Shown here: positions 7,540 to 16,500 of the stretch, one piece after another
Numbering within the stretch: position 1 is the stretch's first letter
Layout of the letters: every line of letters begins with the position of its first letter
NCBI GenBank assembly: GCA_900320515.1
Contig: ONSJ01000013.1
Location: forward strand, 1-37,019
DNA: 37,019 nt
Direction: 5' to 3'
From: an uncultured Methanobrevibacter sp.
GTDB taxonomy: Archaea > Methanobacteriota > Methanobacteria > Methanobacteriales > Methanobacteriaceae
Notes under the pieces: model-generated
Told to the model about the DNA's origin: nothing
Seen by the model: the letters and a program-made list of their open reading frames with translations, nothing else
Databases searched by the model: none
Program-made: the position numbers and the translations under genes

Positions 7540-8358
7540 TAATAGTCCTTTTGGTTCACTGGCATTGGTGCCGTTCATGACATCAGACACTTCGCTTTGG
7601 TAAGTGTTTACGTCACCCTGAACGTTTTGTGTTTGCTCAATGCTTGTTGCAAGGTTTTCAATGTCGCTGTTTGTAATGTTGATGTTGTTTGTAACAGTAT
7701 GGTTGTTGATAATGTTCACGATGGTATTGTGATTTGTAACATTATTCACTTTCACTTCTTCTTTTACGTCATCAACCAAATCAGATAACTTCTCGGCATC
7801 GACATTTGAGTTTTTGACAATTTCCGCTTGTGTATAAATTTCATTGTTTGCCGCTTCTTTTACGGTATCTGGAATTTTGACATCGGTTACCTCTTCATAT
7901 GAATTCATGATGCCTGCAAGAGCGGATTCACCGGTAGCTTCCACTGGACTTGTCACATAAACATGTCCTGCTGTAATTCCTGAAGATTTTAGGGCAGAAA
8001 TGTACATGTCTCCGGTTATTGTTGTGATTTTGGATTTGTCAACGCTTACCTCCAGATTGTCGTTCTCCTTTAAATTCACCAGCGCGGATGAAAATACCTG
8101 ATCTGAAGAGTAGGTTTTTCCGGTAATTGAACCTGAAATCTTATTAACGTCTGAAGCTGTGATGATTTTTGAATCTATGTTTTTCAAATTGCCTCCAGCA
8201 TTATTTTCAAAAAATGTGTCTACAGTAGTTTTATAATTTGCATTGTTATATGTTGTCTCACCATAGGTTATTACCACTTGGGAGTCATTGGTTGAAAATC
8301 CCACTGGAATGAGCATTCCAACAACGATTATGGCTAGTAAAATCATTATCTTGCGCAT
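7522..8358 (-). CDS. Exported DUF1002-family protein
   Basis: 278-residue exported protein. Residues 1-~22 (MRKIMILLAIIVVGMLIPVG) form a signal peptide or N-terminal anchor without a lipobox. The region to ~190 matches the DUF1002 pattern known from Firmicutes: an initial VVITYGE-like strand, then SGITAGHVYVTSPVEATGES and ALAGIMNSYEE. The C-terminal third is very rich in Asn, Thr and Ile (NHTVTNNINITNSD), with several N-glycosylation sequons. The family's function is unknown. A GTG at 8367 is rejected because it is part of the SD (GAGGTGAT); ATG 8358 follows with four bases spacing. A probable TATA box lies on the minus strand at ~8403-8416. It is divergent from the CobN-like gene. Confidence 0.82.
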   Translation of the reverse strand: MRKIMILLAIIVVGMLIPVGFSTNDSQVVITYGETTYNNANYKTTVDTFFENNAGGNLKNIDSKIITASDVNKISGSITGKTYSSDQVFSSALVNLKENDNLEVSVDKSKITTITGDMYISALKSSGITAGHVYVTSPVEATGESALAGIMNSYEEVTDVKIPDTVKEAANNEIYTQAEIVKNSNVDAEKLSDLVDDVKEEVKVNNVTNHNTIVNIINNHTVTNNINITNSDIENLATSIEQTQNVQGDVNTYQSEVSDVMNGTNASEPKGLLDGFFN

Positions 8359-8558
8359 TAGTATCACCTCTTTTAATTGTGGTAAATTTTATTTAGTTTA
8401 TTAAGTATTTAAATGTATCTTTTTTGTGTATACATTTTTTCAATAATGGGAAAACAAAATTTAGTTTAGTTAATTTTATATGTTCTCAAATCAAATTTAA
8501 ACTTATAGTAAATATTTGATTTTGCTATGTTTCAATTGGGCATGAAGGAGGTGAAAAA
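8359..8558. promoter_or_regulatory. Divergent promoter region, DUF1002 gene / CobN-like gene
   Basis: About 200 bases. On the minus strand CATTTAAATACTTA (8403-8416) is a TATA box for the DUF1002 gene with a leader of ~25 bases. On the plus strand TTAATTTTATATG (8470-8482) is a candidate TATA box for the CobN-like gene, predicting a start near 8505 and a leader of ~55 bases. A nine-base inverted repeat, AAATCAAAT (8488-8496) / ATTTGATTT (8514-8522), flanks the predicted start and could be an operator. Confidence 0.45.
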
Positions 8559-8561
8559 ACG
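8545..8561 (+). promoter_or_regulatory. Strong SD followed by ACG at the start position (CobN-like gene)
   Basis: SD AAGGAGGTGA (8545-8554) is followed after four bases by ACG (8559-8561), then AAA. No ATG, GTG or TTG occurs in this frame between the in-frame TGA at 8517 and the TTG at 8604. ATG 8542 and GTG 8551 are in another frame that stops after 17 codons or fewer. Confidence 0.7.
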
Positions 8562-11500
8562 AAAACCGATAAGAGATTATTATTTGCATTAATTATTTCA
8601 ATATTGCTTGTATTTTCTGTAAGTTGTGTATTTGCAGGAGATAATGAAACAATATCTGATGTGGTGGGTGCTCCAAGAGAGTTAGAAGAAATAACGCAAG
8701 TTCCAGATGTTACAGATGTTCAGTCTTCTCAATCAGATGAGGGAATCCTTGAAGCAGGGGATAATGTAATTAATGTTCACGTTTATGATTCTTTCAATGA
8801 AACAGGCAAAACATGGACAGAAGATGGAATTGAACTTAAGGGAGCTACCGTAAAACTATATGAAAATTCTACAAATAAGTTGATTTCAACTCAGACAACT
8901 AATAATAATGGTATTGCAACATTCACAGGATTAGGTTCTCAAATATATAATTTGGAACTTACCTACTTGACATACAATCCGATTTATCTCAAAGGCATTG
9001 ATTTTACTAAAAACAGCGGTACATTGGACATTAAGGATGTGATGTTCATTCCTGATATATTATTGTTAGTAGATTATGCTTCACACAACGAAAAGGTTGA
9101 CCTGTTGATGAACATGTCAAGGCGTGTTGCATACATCAGTACAACAAACTTCGATGAGTCAAGGGCATGGCTGGCGGATTACGCAAACTACATCCACATC
9201 GATATGTTTGCTGAAAACTCAGCTTATAATAGGTTTACAGCATCATATCTAAAGGAATTGTTGAAAAACTCTCCGGCTAATAGAAACTATAAGGTTGCAT
9301 ACACTTTTGGAGTTTACTCCCAGGAGATATTAAATACAACAGGTATTCATATTATTGGTGCTAATCCAACCAATAACTATTATGATACCATTGAAAATAC
9401 CTACATTGGATCATATTTCCAGGCGGAAGACATCAAGGATTCCGATGTTCTGGTTAAAAACATGAGGAATTACTTTGATTACGTTTGTTATCAAATCGAA
9501 CCGGATAAGTATTCCAATCCTACATTAACCGATGGCGGAATTCCTATGATGAGTCCCGAATGTGGTTTTTACCATCCGGATTTGGGAATGTATACTCTCG
9601 TTCCTGAAGCAAATCTGATTCACGAGTGGATTACAACAAATCCAGGTTATTCTAAAACCCCTGACGGTAGCCTCAACTGGATGAATGAGAACTATCAATA
9701 TTGGGTTGAGCACACTTTAAATCCTAAAGAATTATTCAACCTTTTTGAAAATAATTATACTGCTAAGCTTAATCCAGATAAAAAACTCATAGCTATCGCT
9801 ACTTACTATTGTGGTGGAGATGTTGTTGATGCCTTAATTAGAAGTTATGCCGCAAGCGGTAGGCCTGCCTTTAACGTATTCAAGACAAGTACTACCCCGT
9901 CAATGTCTTCTATTTTAAACAGCATCACAAATTCCTCAAAATTGGGAATTTCACTGATTACTTCATTATATAGTTGGTCTTTAAGTTATGCTAACGGTTC
10001 AGCGGAACCTGATTTATCTGAAATAGATTTGGCAGTTCTTAAAGGTGTCAATGATATATCAGAATACAGTTATAATTCTGAATTGGGTCCACAAATCGAA
10101 TGGACATATGCAGTGACCTACCCAAGTTTTGAAGGTGTTTACGGACCTGTAATCCTATCATATGTTGACGGTGCAGGCAAGACTCATGTAATTCAAACCG
10201 GTGTGGATAAGATGGTCAAGTTAAGCTGTGGCTGGGCAGATTTAAAGGATTTTGATAATTCTGACAAGACCATAGCTATTGTACTTTACAATTATCCGCC
10301 AGGTAAGGCTGAAATTGGTGCTTCATACTTGAATGTAACTCAATCCACTTATGATTTGATTGTTAAGTTATATGAGCAGGGATATGATACTGGTGGAGAC
10401 ATCAGAAAAATAATGACTCCGCAGGAACTCGAAGAGCGCATTTTCAAAATGGGTAATAAGGGATCATGGGCTTACGGTTTGCTGAAACAGTATGTTGAGG
10501 AAAACTATGACGAGCTGGTCAGACACAACCAATTGATTTCAACAAGGGACTTCCGTAATCTGATTAAAGACATTCCAATGAATCTGATTAAAAACATGAC
10601 TGATTATTGGGGTTCAGGTTTAGGACCGTCAATGGTTTACAACGGTACCGACGAGCAGTACATGATCGTTCCGGGAATGTGGTTCGGTAAGGTATTCGTG
10701 ACATTCCAGCCAAGTAGAGGTTGGGAAGAGCTCAAGACAGTTGAAAATTACCACGATTTGACTCTGCCTCCAACACAATACTATGTATCATTCTACAAAT
10801 GGTTGGATCAAACTGCAAAGGTAAATGCAATCGTGAATATGGGAACCCATGGAACTCTTGAATGGTTGCCGGGCACTAATTTGGGTGCTGTTGAAGGTGA
10901 CTGGACATTTGAGCTAACCTTGAATCCGACCCTATATCCTTATATCGTATCAAACCCTGGTGAAGCAATGGTTGCTCGTGACAGGATTGCGGCATTGCTT
11001 ATTACCCATATGACTCCTGCAATGGTAACATCTGGTTTATATGGTAACTACACTGTGTTAAATAATTATATTACATACTATAAGGACCAGGTGGCTCTCA
11101 ATGTAACTTCAAATGCGGAAGAGTATAAGGCTAAAATCATTAATTTGGCTCCAAGCCTAGGTTTCAGAAACTATACAAATGCTGAAACATTTGAACAATG
11201 GTTGGATGATTTGCATTTGTATTTGGAGGCAATGAGTGATGATTTCATAAGTTACGGTTTACATACTTTGGGTAAAATATTGACCGGTGAAGAGCTTGTG
11301 GAAGAGGTCATTACAATTACAACTTCCCAGACCAAAATCTACACATACATCATGGAACTCCTGTATCCTGAACTGAAAGGATTGAATTTCTATGAAGACA
11401 TTTCAGGAAACCTGAATTATCTCACTCAGGCCAGTGCAATCAAACAGTTCCTAAAGGATTATGTAACGGATTTGGTAAACGGTTCTTCAATAAGTGAACT

Positions 11501-13424
11501 GACACAGAAATATGGAATTCCAGTTGGATCTTCATTATACAACTCAACATTGTACGCCGCACAGGTGATTGTCAACATTCAAAACAACAATGAATGGAAT
11601 GCAATATTCACTGCTCTTGAAGGAGGATATGTGAAATCCGGACTCTTTGCAGACCCTTCCTATGGGGATTCAATTCCTACAGGTTATGACGGTTATGCAT
11701 CAGACCCTACAAGGATGCCTTCAGAGTCAGCTTATGAATCTGCAATCAAGATTGTTGATTTGCTCCTGTCCGAATATTATGAAAAACACGGCAAATGGCC
11801 GGAATTGACTTCATTGATCTTATGGGGTACTGAAATATCAAGAACTGAAGGTATCGGTGTTGCTGAATTCCTGTATTTCCTTGGATGTAAGCCTGTATGG
11901 GCAGACAACGGTAAGGTCATTGATGTTGAAATGCTTCCTTTGGATAAGCTTACAGTCAAGTTGGCCAACGGCAGCGTTGTAAACAGACCTAGAATTGATG
12001 TGTTCGCAAGTATCGTTACAAGCAATAAGGATTGGCTCACATGGATGTTGAAAGCGGTAAAATTCGCTGCTTTTGCGGAAGGCGAAAATGCAAGCAACAA
12101 CTTTGTGAAAAAGCATTATGCTGAAAACCCTTCACTTGACAGGCTGTTCGGTCTTCCGGGCAATGTCCTTGAAGGAACCGGTATGTCAACACTCATACCG
12201 AACACCGCCGATTGGGATATAAATACTGTCAATGAGTTTGCAATGGACGTATATCTCTCAAGGGTATCCTATTCATGGACAATAGATGATAAAGGTAATA
12301 TTGTAATAACAAATCAGAAGGATAACTTCATATATCTGCTCAACAGGACTGATTTAATCACACAGAACTTTGACAGTACATGGAGACTCTTTGATTCAGA
12401 TGATTACTATGACTGGTTTGGCGGATTATATAATGCAGCCAATGTATTGAAGGAAAGGTCAGGTCAGTCAAGACCGGACACTTCATTTGTGGATATAAGA
12501 AGCAAAAACAATTATATTGCAAGAACTTATGAAGAGGAAATCGAGTTTGAAATAAGGACAATGCTTTTGAACCCTAAATATTACATGCCGCTCATTACTG
12601 GTGGTGGTGCTGGAATGAACTCCTATGCGGCAAGATTCCAAAACATGTTTGGAGGTTTAACAGTAAGTGGAAACAATCTTGATTCACAATTAGGTAATCA
12701 ATTGGCCAATGAACTGTTGGGTATGGACGGCTATGTCAACAGCGCAACCACTGCAGCAGGTTATCAGACATCACTTGCATGGATGATTTATCTTGCAGAC
12801 CAGGGAACATGGAATGCAGATCCTAAGGCAGTTCAGGATTTGGTTGACAAATATATGGATAATGTAAACAAATATGGTGTAGCATGTTGTCACCACACAT
12901 GTAAGAACCTCGCATTCAATGCGCAGCTAATCCAAATGAGCTCACTTACTCCGGCTCAAAAGCAAAAATTCGCAGAGATTCTTGCACAGGCAACCAATAC
13001 CGATCCGTTATATCAGATGCCTGAGGAGGACCAAAGTTCCAACTCACAGCAAGGCGGTTCAAGCAATGGTGCTTCAAATGCAGGAAATCAAAATTCCAAT
13101 GCGCAGCAGTTGGTAAATGGAACATCAAATGATAAATCCAGCAGCAGTGATGGTGGAAGAACTGCTGTGGGTGCAGATGCTTCAGAAGGTGGTGATGCAA
13201 GATCTACCAGTGAACTTTCAAGTTCTGAAAGTTCTGCTTCTGACGGTGGTGCTGGCGAATCAGGTGCTAAGGCATATGAATTGTCAGATAAATCTGCATC
13301 AAAATCCGCAAGCGCAACCGAATCAAGCATGCCGATTTTTGTCATCATTGCAATAATTGTTTTAATTGCAATATTCCTAGTCGGATATGCAAGAAATGAT
13401 GAAGATGAATATGATGATTACTAA
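8559..13424 (+). CDS. Exported, membrane-anchored CobN/BchH-like chelatase protein
   Basis: 1622 codons counted from the ACG at 8559, which follows a strong SD; a TTG at 8604 is the first conventional start but removes the basic n-region of the signal peptide and has no SD. Order: signal peptide (~1-30, ends VSCVFA); acidic linker; a Cna-B/carboxypeptidase-regulatory type beta domain (~75-165); the long CobN/magnesium-chelatase H-subunit domain (~165-1480), with MGTHGTLEWLPG (His764), YGLHTLG (His902), PTGYDGYASDPTRMP (~1040) and LILWGTEISRTEG (~1087); a CCHHTC cluster (~1443); a Gly/Ser/Asn stalk; one membrane helix (~1590-1611); an acidic tail ending DEYDDY. CobN and BchH normally insert Co or Mg into tetrapyrroles in the cytoplasm with an ATPase partner. 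Here the domain is outside, so binding or scavenging of tetrapyrroles or metal is more likely than ATP-driven chelation. Confidence 0.87.
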   Translation, partial: TKTDKRLLFALIISILLVFSVSCVFAGDNETISDVVGAPRELEEITQVPDVTDVQSSQSDEGILEAGDNVINVHVYDSFNETGKTWTEDGIELKGATVKLYENSTNKLISTQTTNNNGIATFTGLGSQIYNLELTYLTYNPIYLKGIDFTKNSGTLDIKDVMFIPDILLLVDYASHNEKVDLLMNMSRRVAYISTTNFDESRAWLADYANYIHIDMFAENSAYNRFTASYLKELLKNSPANRNYKVAYTFGVYSQEILNTTGIHIIGANPTNNYYDTIENTYIGSYFQAEDIKDSDVLVKNMRNYFDYVCYQIEPDKYSNPTLTDGGIPMMSPECGFYHPDLGMYTLVPEANLIHEWITTNPGYSKTPDGSLNWMNENYQYWVEHTLNPKELFNLFENNYTAKLNPDKKLIAIATYYCGGDVVDALIRSYAASGRPAFNVFKTSTTPSMSSILNSITNSSKLGISLITSLYSWSLSYANGSAEPDLSEIDLAVLKGVNDISEYSYNSELGPQIEWTYAVTYPSFEGVYGPVILSYVDGAGKTHVIQTGVDKMVKLSCGWADLKDFDNSDKTIAIVLYNYPPGKAEIGASYLNVTQSTYDLIVKLYEQGYDTGGDIRKIMTPQELEERIFKMGNKGSWAYGLLKQYVEENYDELVRHNQLISTRDFRNLIKDIPMNLIKNMTDYWGSGLGPSMVYNGTDEQYMIVPGMWFGKVFVTFQPSRGWEELKTVENYHDLTLPPTQYYVSFYKWLDQTAKVNAIVNMGTHGTLEWLPGTNLGAVEGDWTFELTLNPTLYPYIVSNPGEAMVARDRIAALLITHMTPAMVTSGLYGNYTVLNNYITYYKDQVALNVTSNAEEYKAKIINLAPSLGFRNYTNAETFEQWLDDLHLYLEAMSDDFISYGLHTLGKILTGEELVEEVITITTSQTKIYTYIMELLYPELKGLNFYEDISGNLNYLTQASAIKQFLKDYVTDLVNGSSISELTQKYGIPVGSSLYNSTLYAAQVIVNIQNNNEWNAIFTALEGGYVKSGLFADPSYGDSIPTGYDGYASDPTRMPSESAYESAIKIVDLLLSEYYEKHGKWPELTSLILWGTEISRTEGIGVAEFLYFLGCKPVWADNGKVIDVEMLPLDKLTVKLANGSVVNRPRIDVFASIVTSNKDWLTWMLKAVKFAAFAEGENASNNFVKKHYAENPSLDRLFGLPGNVLEGTGMSTLIPNTADWDINTVNEFAMDVYLSRVSYSWTIDDKGNIVITNQKDNFIYLLNRTDLITQNFDSTWRLFDSDDYYDWFGGLYNAANVLKERSGQSRPDTSFVDIRSKNNYIARTYEEEIEFEIRTMLLNPKYYMPLITGGGAGMNSYAARFQNMFGGLTVSGNNLDSQLGNQLANELLGMDGYVNSATTAAGYQTSLAWMIYLADQGTWNADPKAVQDLVDKYMDNVNKYGVACCHHTCKNLAFNAQLIQMSSLTPAQKQKFAEILAQATNTDPLYQMPEEDQSSNSQQGGSSNGASNAGNQNSNAQQLVNGTSNDKSSSSDGGRTAVGADASEGGDARSTSELSSSESSASDGGAGESGAKAYELSDKSASKSASATESSMPIFVIIAIIVLIAIFLVGYARNDEDEYDDY

Positions 13425-13460
13425 TTAATCATCAACTTTTTTTTATTTTTTTCAAATTTA
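13412..13460 (+). terminator. Hairpin plus T-tract after the CobN-like gene
   Basis: Inverted repeat TGATGATTA (13412-13420) / TAATCATCA (13426-13434) carries the stop codon in its loop and is followed by two T-runs (from 13437). Confidence 0.65.
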
Positions 13461-13465
13461 GTAAT

Positions 13466-13480
13466 TTTTAAATATACTTT
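13466..13480 (+). promoter_or_regulatory. TATA box of the 1439-residue adhesin gene
   Basis: TTTTTAAATATACTT resembles the boxes before the other island genes. A start ~26 bases downstream (~13500) gives a short leader of ~30 bases with SD GAGGT and an ordinary ATG. Confidence 0.5.
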
Positions 13481-13530
13481 ATTTCAATACATAATAATAG
13501 TATAAATTATTTATGTAAAAGAGGTATATC

Positions 13531-16500
13531 ATGATAAAAAAAATTAATTTTATATTAGTTTTATTACTCTTATTCGTGTCAGTAACTGCAGTAAGTGCTG
13601 TTGACGATACAAACGACACGGTAGGAATTGATGAAGCTATTAGTGACATTTCTGATTCAAAAGAAGTATTGACTTTTGATGAGGATATCTTAAGTTCTAG
13701 TTCTCACACTGTAAATCAAACAAGTTACTATAATTATTTTGATGCAAATAGTGGTGAGTTAAAAGATTCTTCAGTTAATGAAGGGGATACAATTAACTTG
13801 GATGGAGATTTCTCCAACGTTAATTTTGTCTTTAAAAAATCAATAAATGTTGTTGGAAAAGAGAATGTCAGATTTTCTAATTGTATGTTTACATTTTCTG
13901 ATGGGGCTTCCGGAAGTTCTATTTCAAAATTGAACATTTTCAATACAAAAGAAACAACATATGGAATATTTTTAAATGGAGTAAGCTATTGTACTATTCA
14001 AAATTGTTTTATAAACAATACGGGTGTGTCTTCTTATGCTGTATGTATTGCAAACAAGGCAAATTACAATAATATAACAAATAACAGTCTTAATGCTTAT
14101 GGAATAACCTATGGTCATGGAACTAGGTCAACAACTCCATTCCTTGTTTCAGGTGCTCATCATAATTATATTGCCAGTAATTATATTGGCTGTGATGATG
14201 CCAATGGAATTTATTTGTCAAGTTACTCTGGAGGGCCTTTGAAAGGGGGTGAATCCAATTTTAATGTAATTTACAATAACACTGTAAAATATAATGTTTT
14301 GCCCACTTCTTGGGCATATGGTATTCAGATTATGGGTTCAAACAATACGATGGATTCCAATAGGATTATTGGTGCATTTAGGGGAATTTCTACATCAAAT
14401 GTAGGTAATAGGATTATCAATAATCGGATTATAAATTTAACTGGGGCGGATTATAATCATCCTACCATTGAAGTTGGTGGGGATATTGGTATTGTTGGAG
14501 CTTCCAATTCAATAATAGTTAACAATACTATAATTAATGCAAGAATACTTTCCAGTGGTTCTGCAATTTCTGTTTTGGACAATTCAATTGTTGAAAATAA
14601 CACTGTACAAGTGGCATATAGGGGAACAGGTATTCATCCACAAGGATCCAACATCGATATAAGAAATAATAAAATTTCAACACTTTCAGGTTCTGGAATT
14701 CTATATAATACATATTCATATAATCTTCGCATAATTGGAAATAATATTACAAGCCAATCTGGAGTGGGTGTTTTAATTCAGAAATTAAGCTCAAAAAGAA
14801 TGCCTGGAAACATTACCATTACAAACAATTATATCTTCACTGGAAATAAATATGCAATCGATGCAAGGGATGCAAATGCGGATTCAGTTAATGTAATTGG
14901 TTCAAATACTATACCAAAAAACGGAGGAATAGTTGTTACTCCTGAAGGAGAATATGACCCTACAAAACCAATTTACAACTTCGATGGAACAGTCTATACA
15001 GTTACTCCTTCTAATTTATATGTGGATTATCTGGAAGAAAATGGTGCATTTAAATCAGATATTAAAGATGGAGACATATTGAACTTTGAAGGGGACTTTT
15101 CAAATGAAATAATTATTGTAAATGCAAAAGTTAAAATAAATGGTGCAAATGCAACATTTTATAACACTACTTTTAGGGTATCTTCTGATAGCGTTTGGCT
15201 TGAAAATTTAAAAATAATAAACAATGAGTCTAGCAGAGTAAATTCATGGGGTATAGTTGTTTATAAGGTCTTTGGAGCAACTATTAAAAATTGTGATATT
15301 GAAGTATGGGATCCTAATGCGGCTTATGCGATTTATGTAGTCGAATCAAGTAGTGTTGATGTATTAAACAATAAATTATTCTCAAGCGGTAATTATTTGA
15401 CCTATACTTTATTGGCACATACTGTAGAAGACTGCAATTTCATTAACAATACTATTGTGACCTTAGGAACTGGCAATGCATATGTTCTTTCAGGAGGTGA
15501 GACATGTATTGACGGTAACCAGAATTGTCTTGACGGTAACTGTTTGGATGGTAACTGTTTGGATGGCAATTGTCTTGACGGTAACCAGAATTGTCTTGAC
15601 GGTAATTGCTTTGATGGAAACCATTTTGTTACTGGAATCTTTAGAACCTATGGAATCTTGATGATTTATGCTTCTGGAAGTACCGTTTCTGAAAATGAAG
15701 TAAATGTAACATCTAAGTTAAACAGGACATTACGTACTAATGAATCCACAAACTCCTTGGTTGGAATAGATTTATATTATAATTCTCATGATAATGTTTT
15801 CTCAAAAAATGAGGTCTATGTATACGGTAATGATAATTACATTTATGGTATGGGAGTTTTAGGCTATTATGAGGGTCATGATGCCCCTAAAGGTCAAGGT
15901 GCAACAAATACTCAATTCATCAACAATAACATAATCCTTGAAGGAACATATTTCACTGAAGGATTTGTCATAGGACATGAATCTGGAGATACAATTATCA
16001 CATCCAATACAGTTAATGCAAAATCAAATAATGTATCTTATGGAGTAAATCTTGAAACTCCTCAATATACCACAATTAATAAAAATACTTTCTTATTGAA
16101 TTCAGATGTCATATATGGAATGGAAATTTTCAGCTCAAACAATAATATAATTAGCAATAACAATCTTGACATGAATGGTAAGTTGGTTTATGGATTAGCA
16201 CTTTCAAACTCTGCAAACAACCAGATATTTGAAAATACTATCTTTGCCAATGGTACCGGTGAAAATATAGGATTTAATAATCATGACAGTATTCCGGAAG
16301 GTAATGCAGGAATTTATATTTTCGCAAATTCATCCTACAATAACATTACCAACAATAAAATCACATCTAGAACAGGCTATGCAATAAGCATCGATGATGT
16401 TGCAGTTAACAACACTGTTTGCGATAATAATTTGAAGTCAGAGTTCGGAATAGGGGATGATGCGGTAAATGCCACATCAGATAATTTTGTTCAAGATAAC

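Noticed and set aside
8604..8606. TTG 8604 and TTG 18029 as conventional starts of the CobN-like and 1504-residue proteins
   Set aside because: Neither has an SD, and both would remove the basic start of the signal peptide that is encoded in frame right after the strong SD.
13117..13356. Other-frame ORFs within the Gly/Ser stalk of the CobN-like gene
   Set aside because: They arise from biased composition in the real frame, lack SD sites, and show no domain.
15505..15621. CRISPR-like direct repeats
   Set aside because: The 15-base units are adjacent without spacers and in frame in a protein gene.
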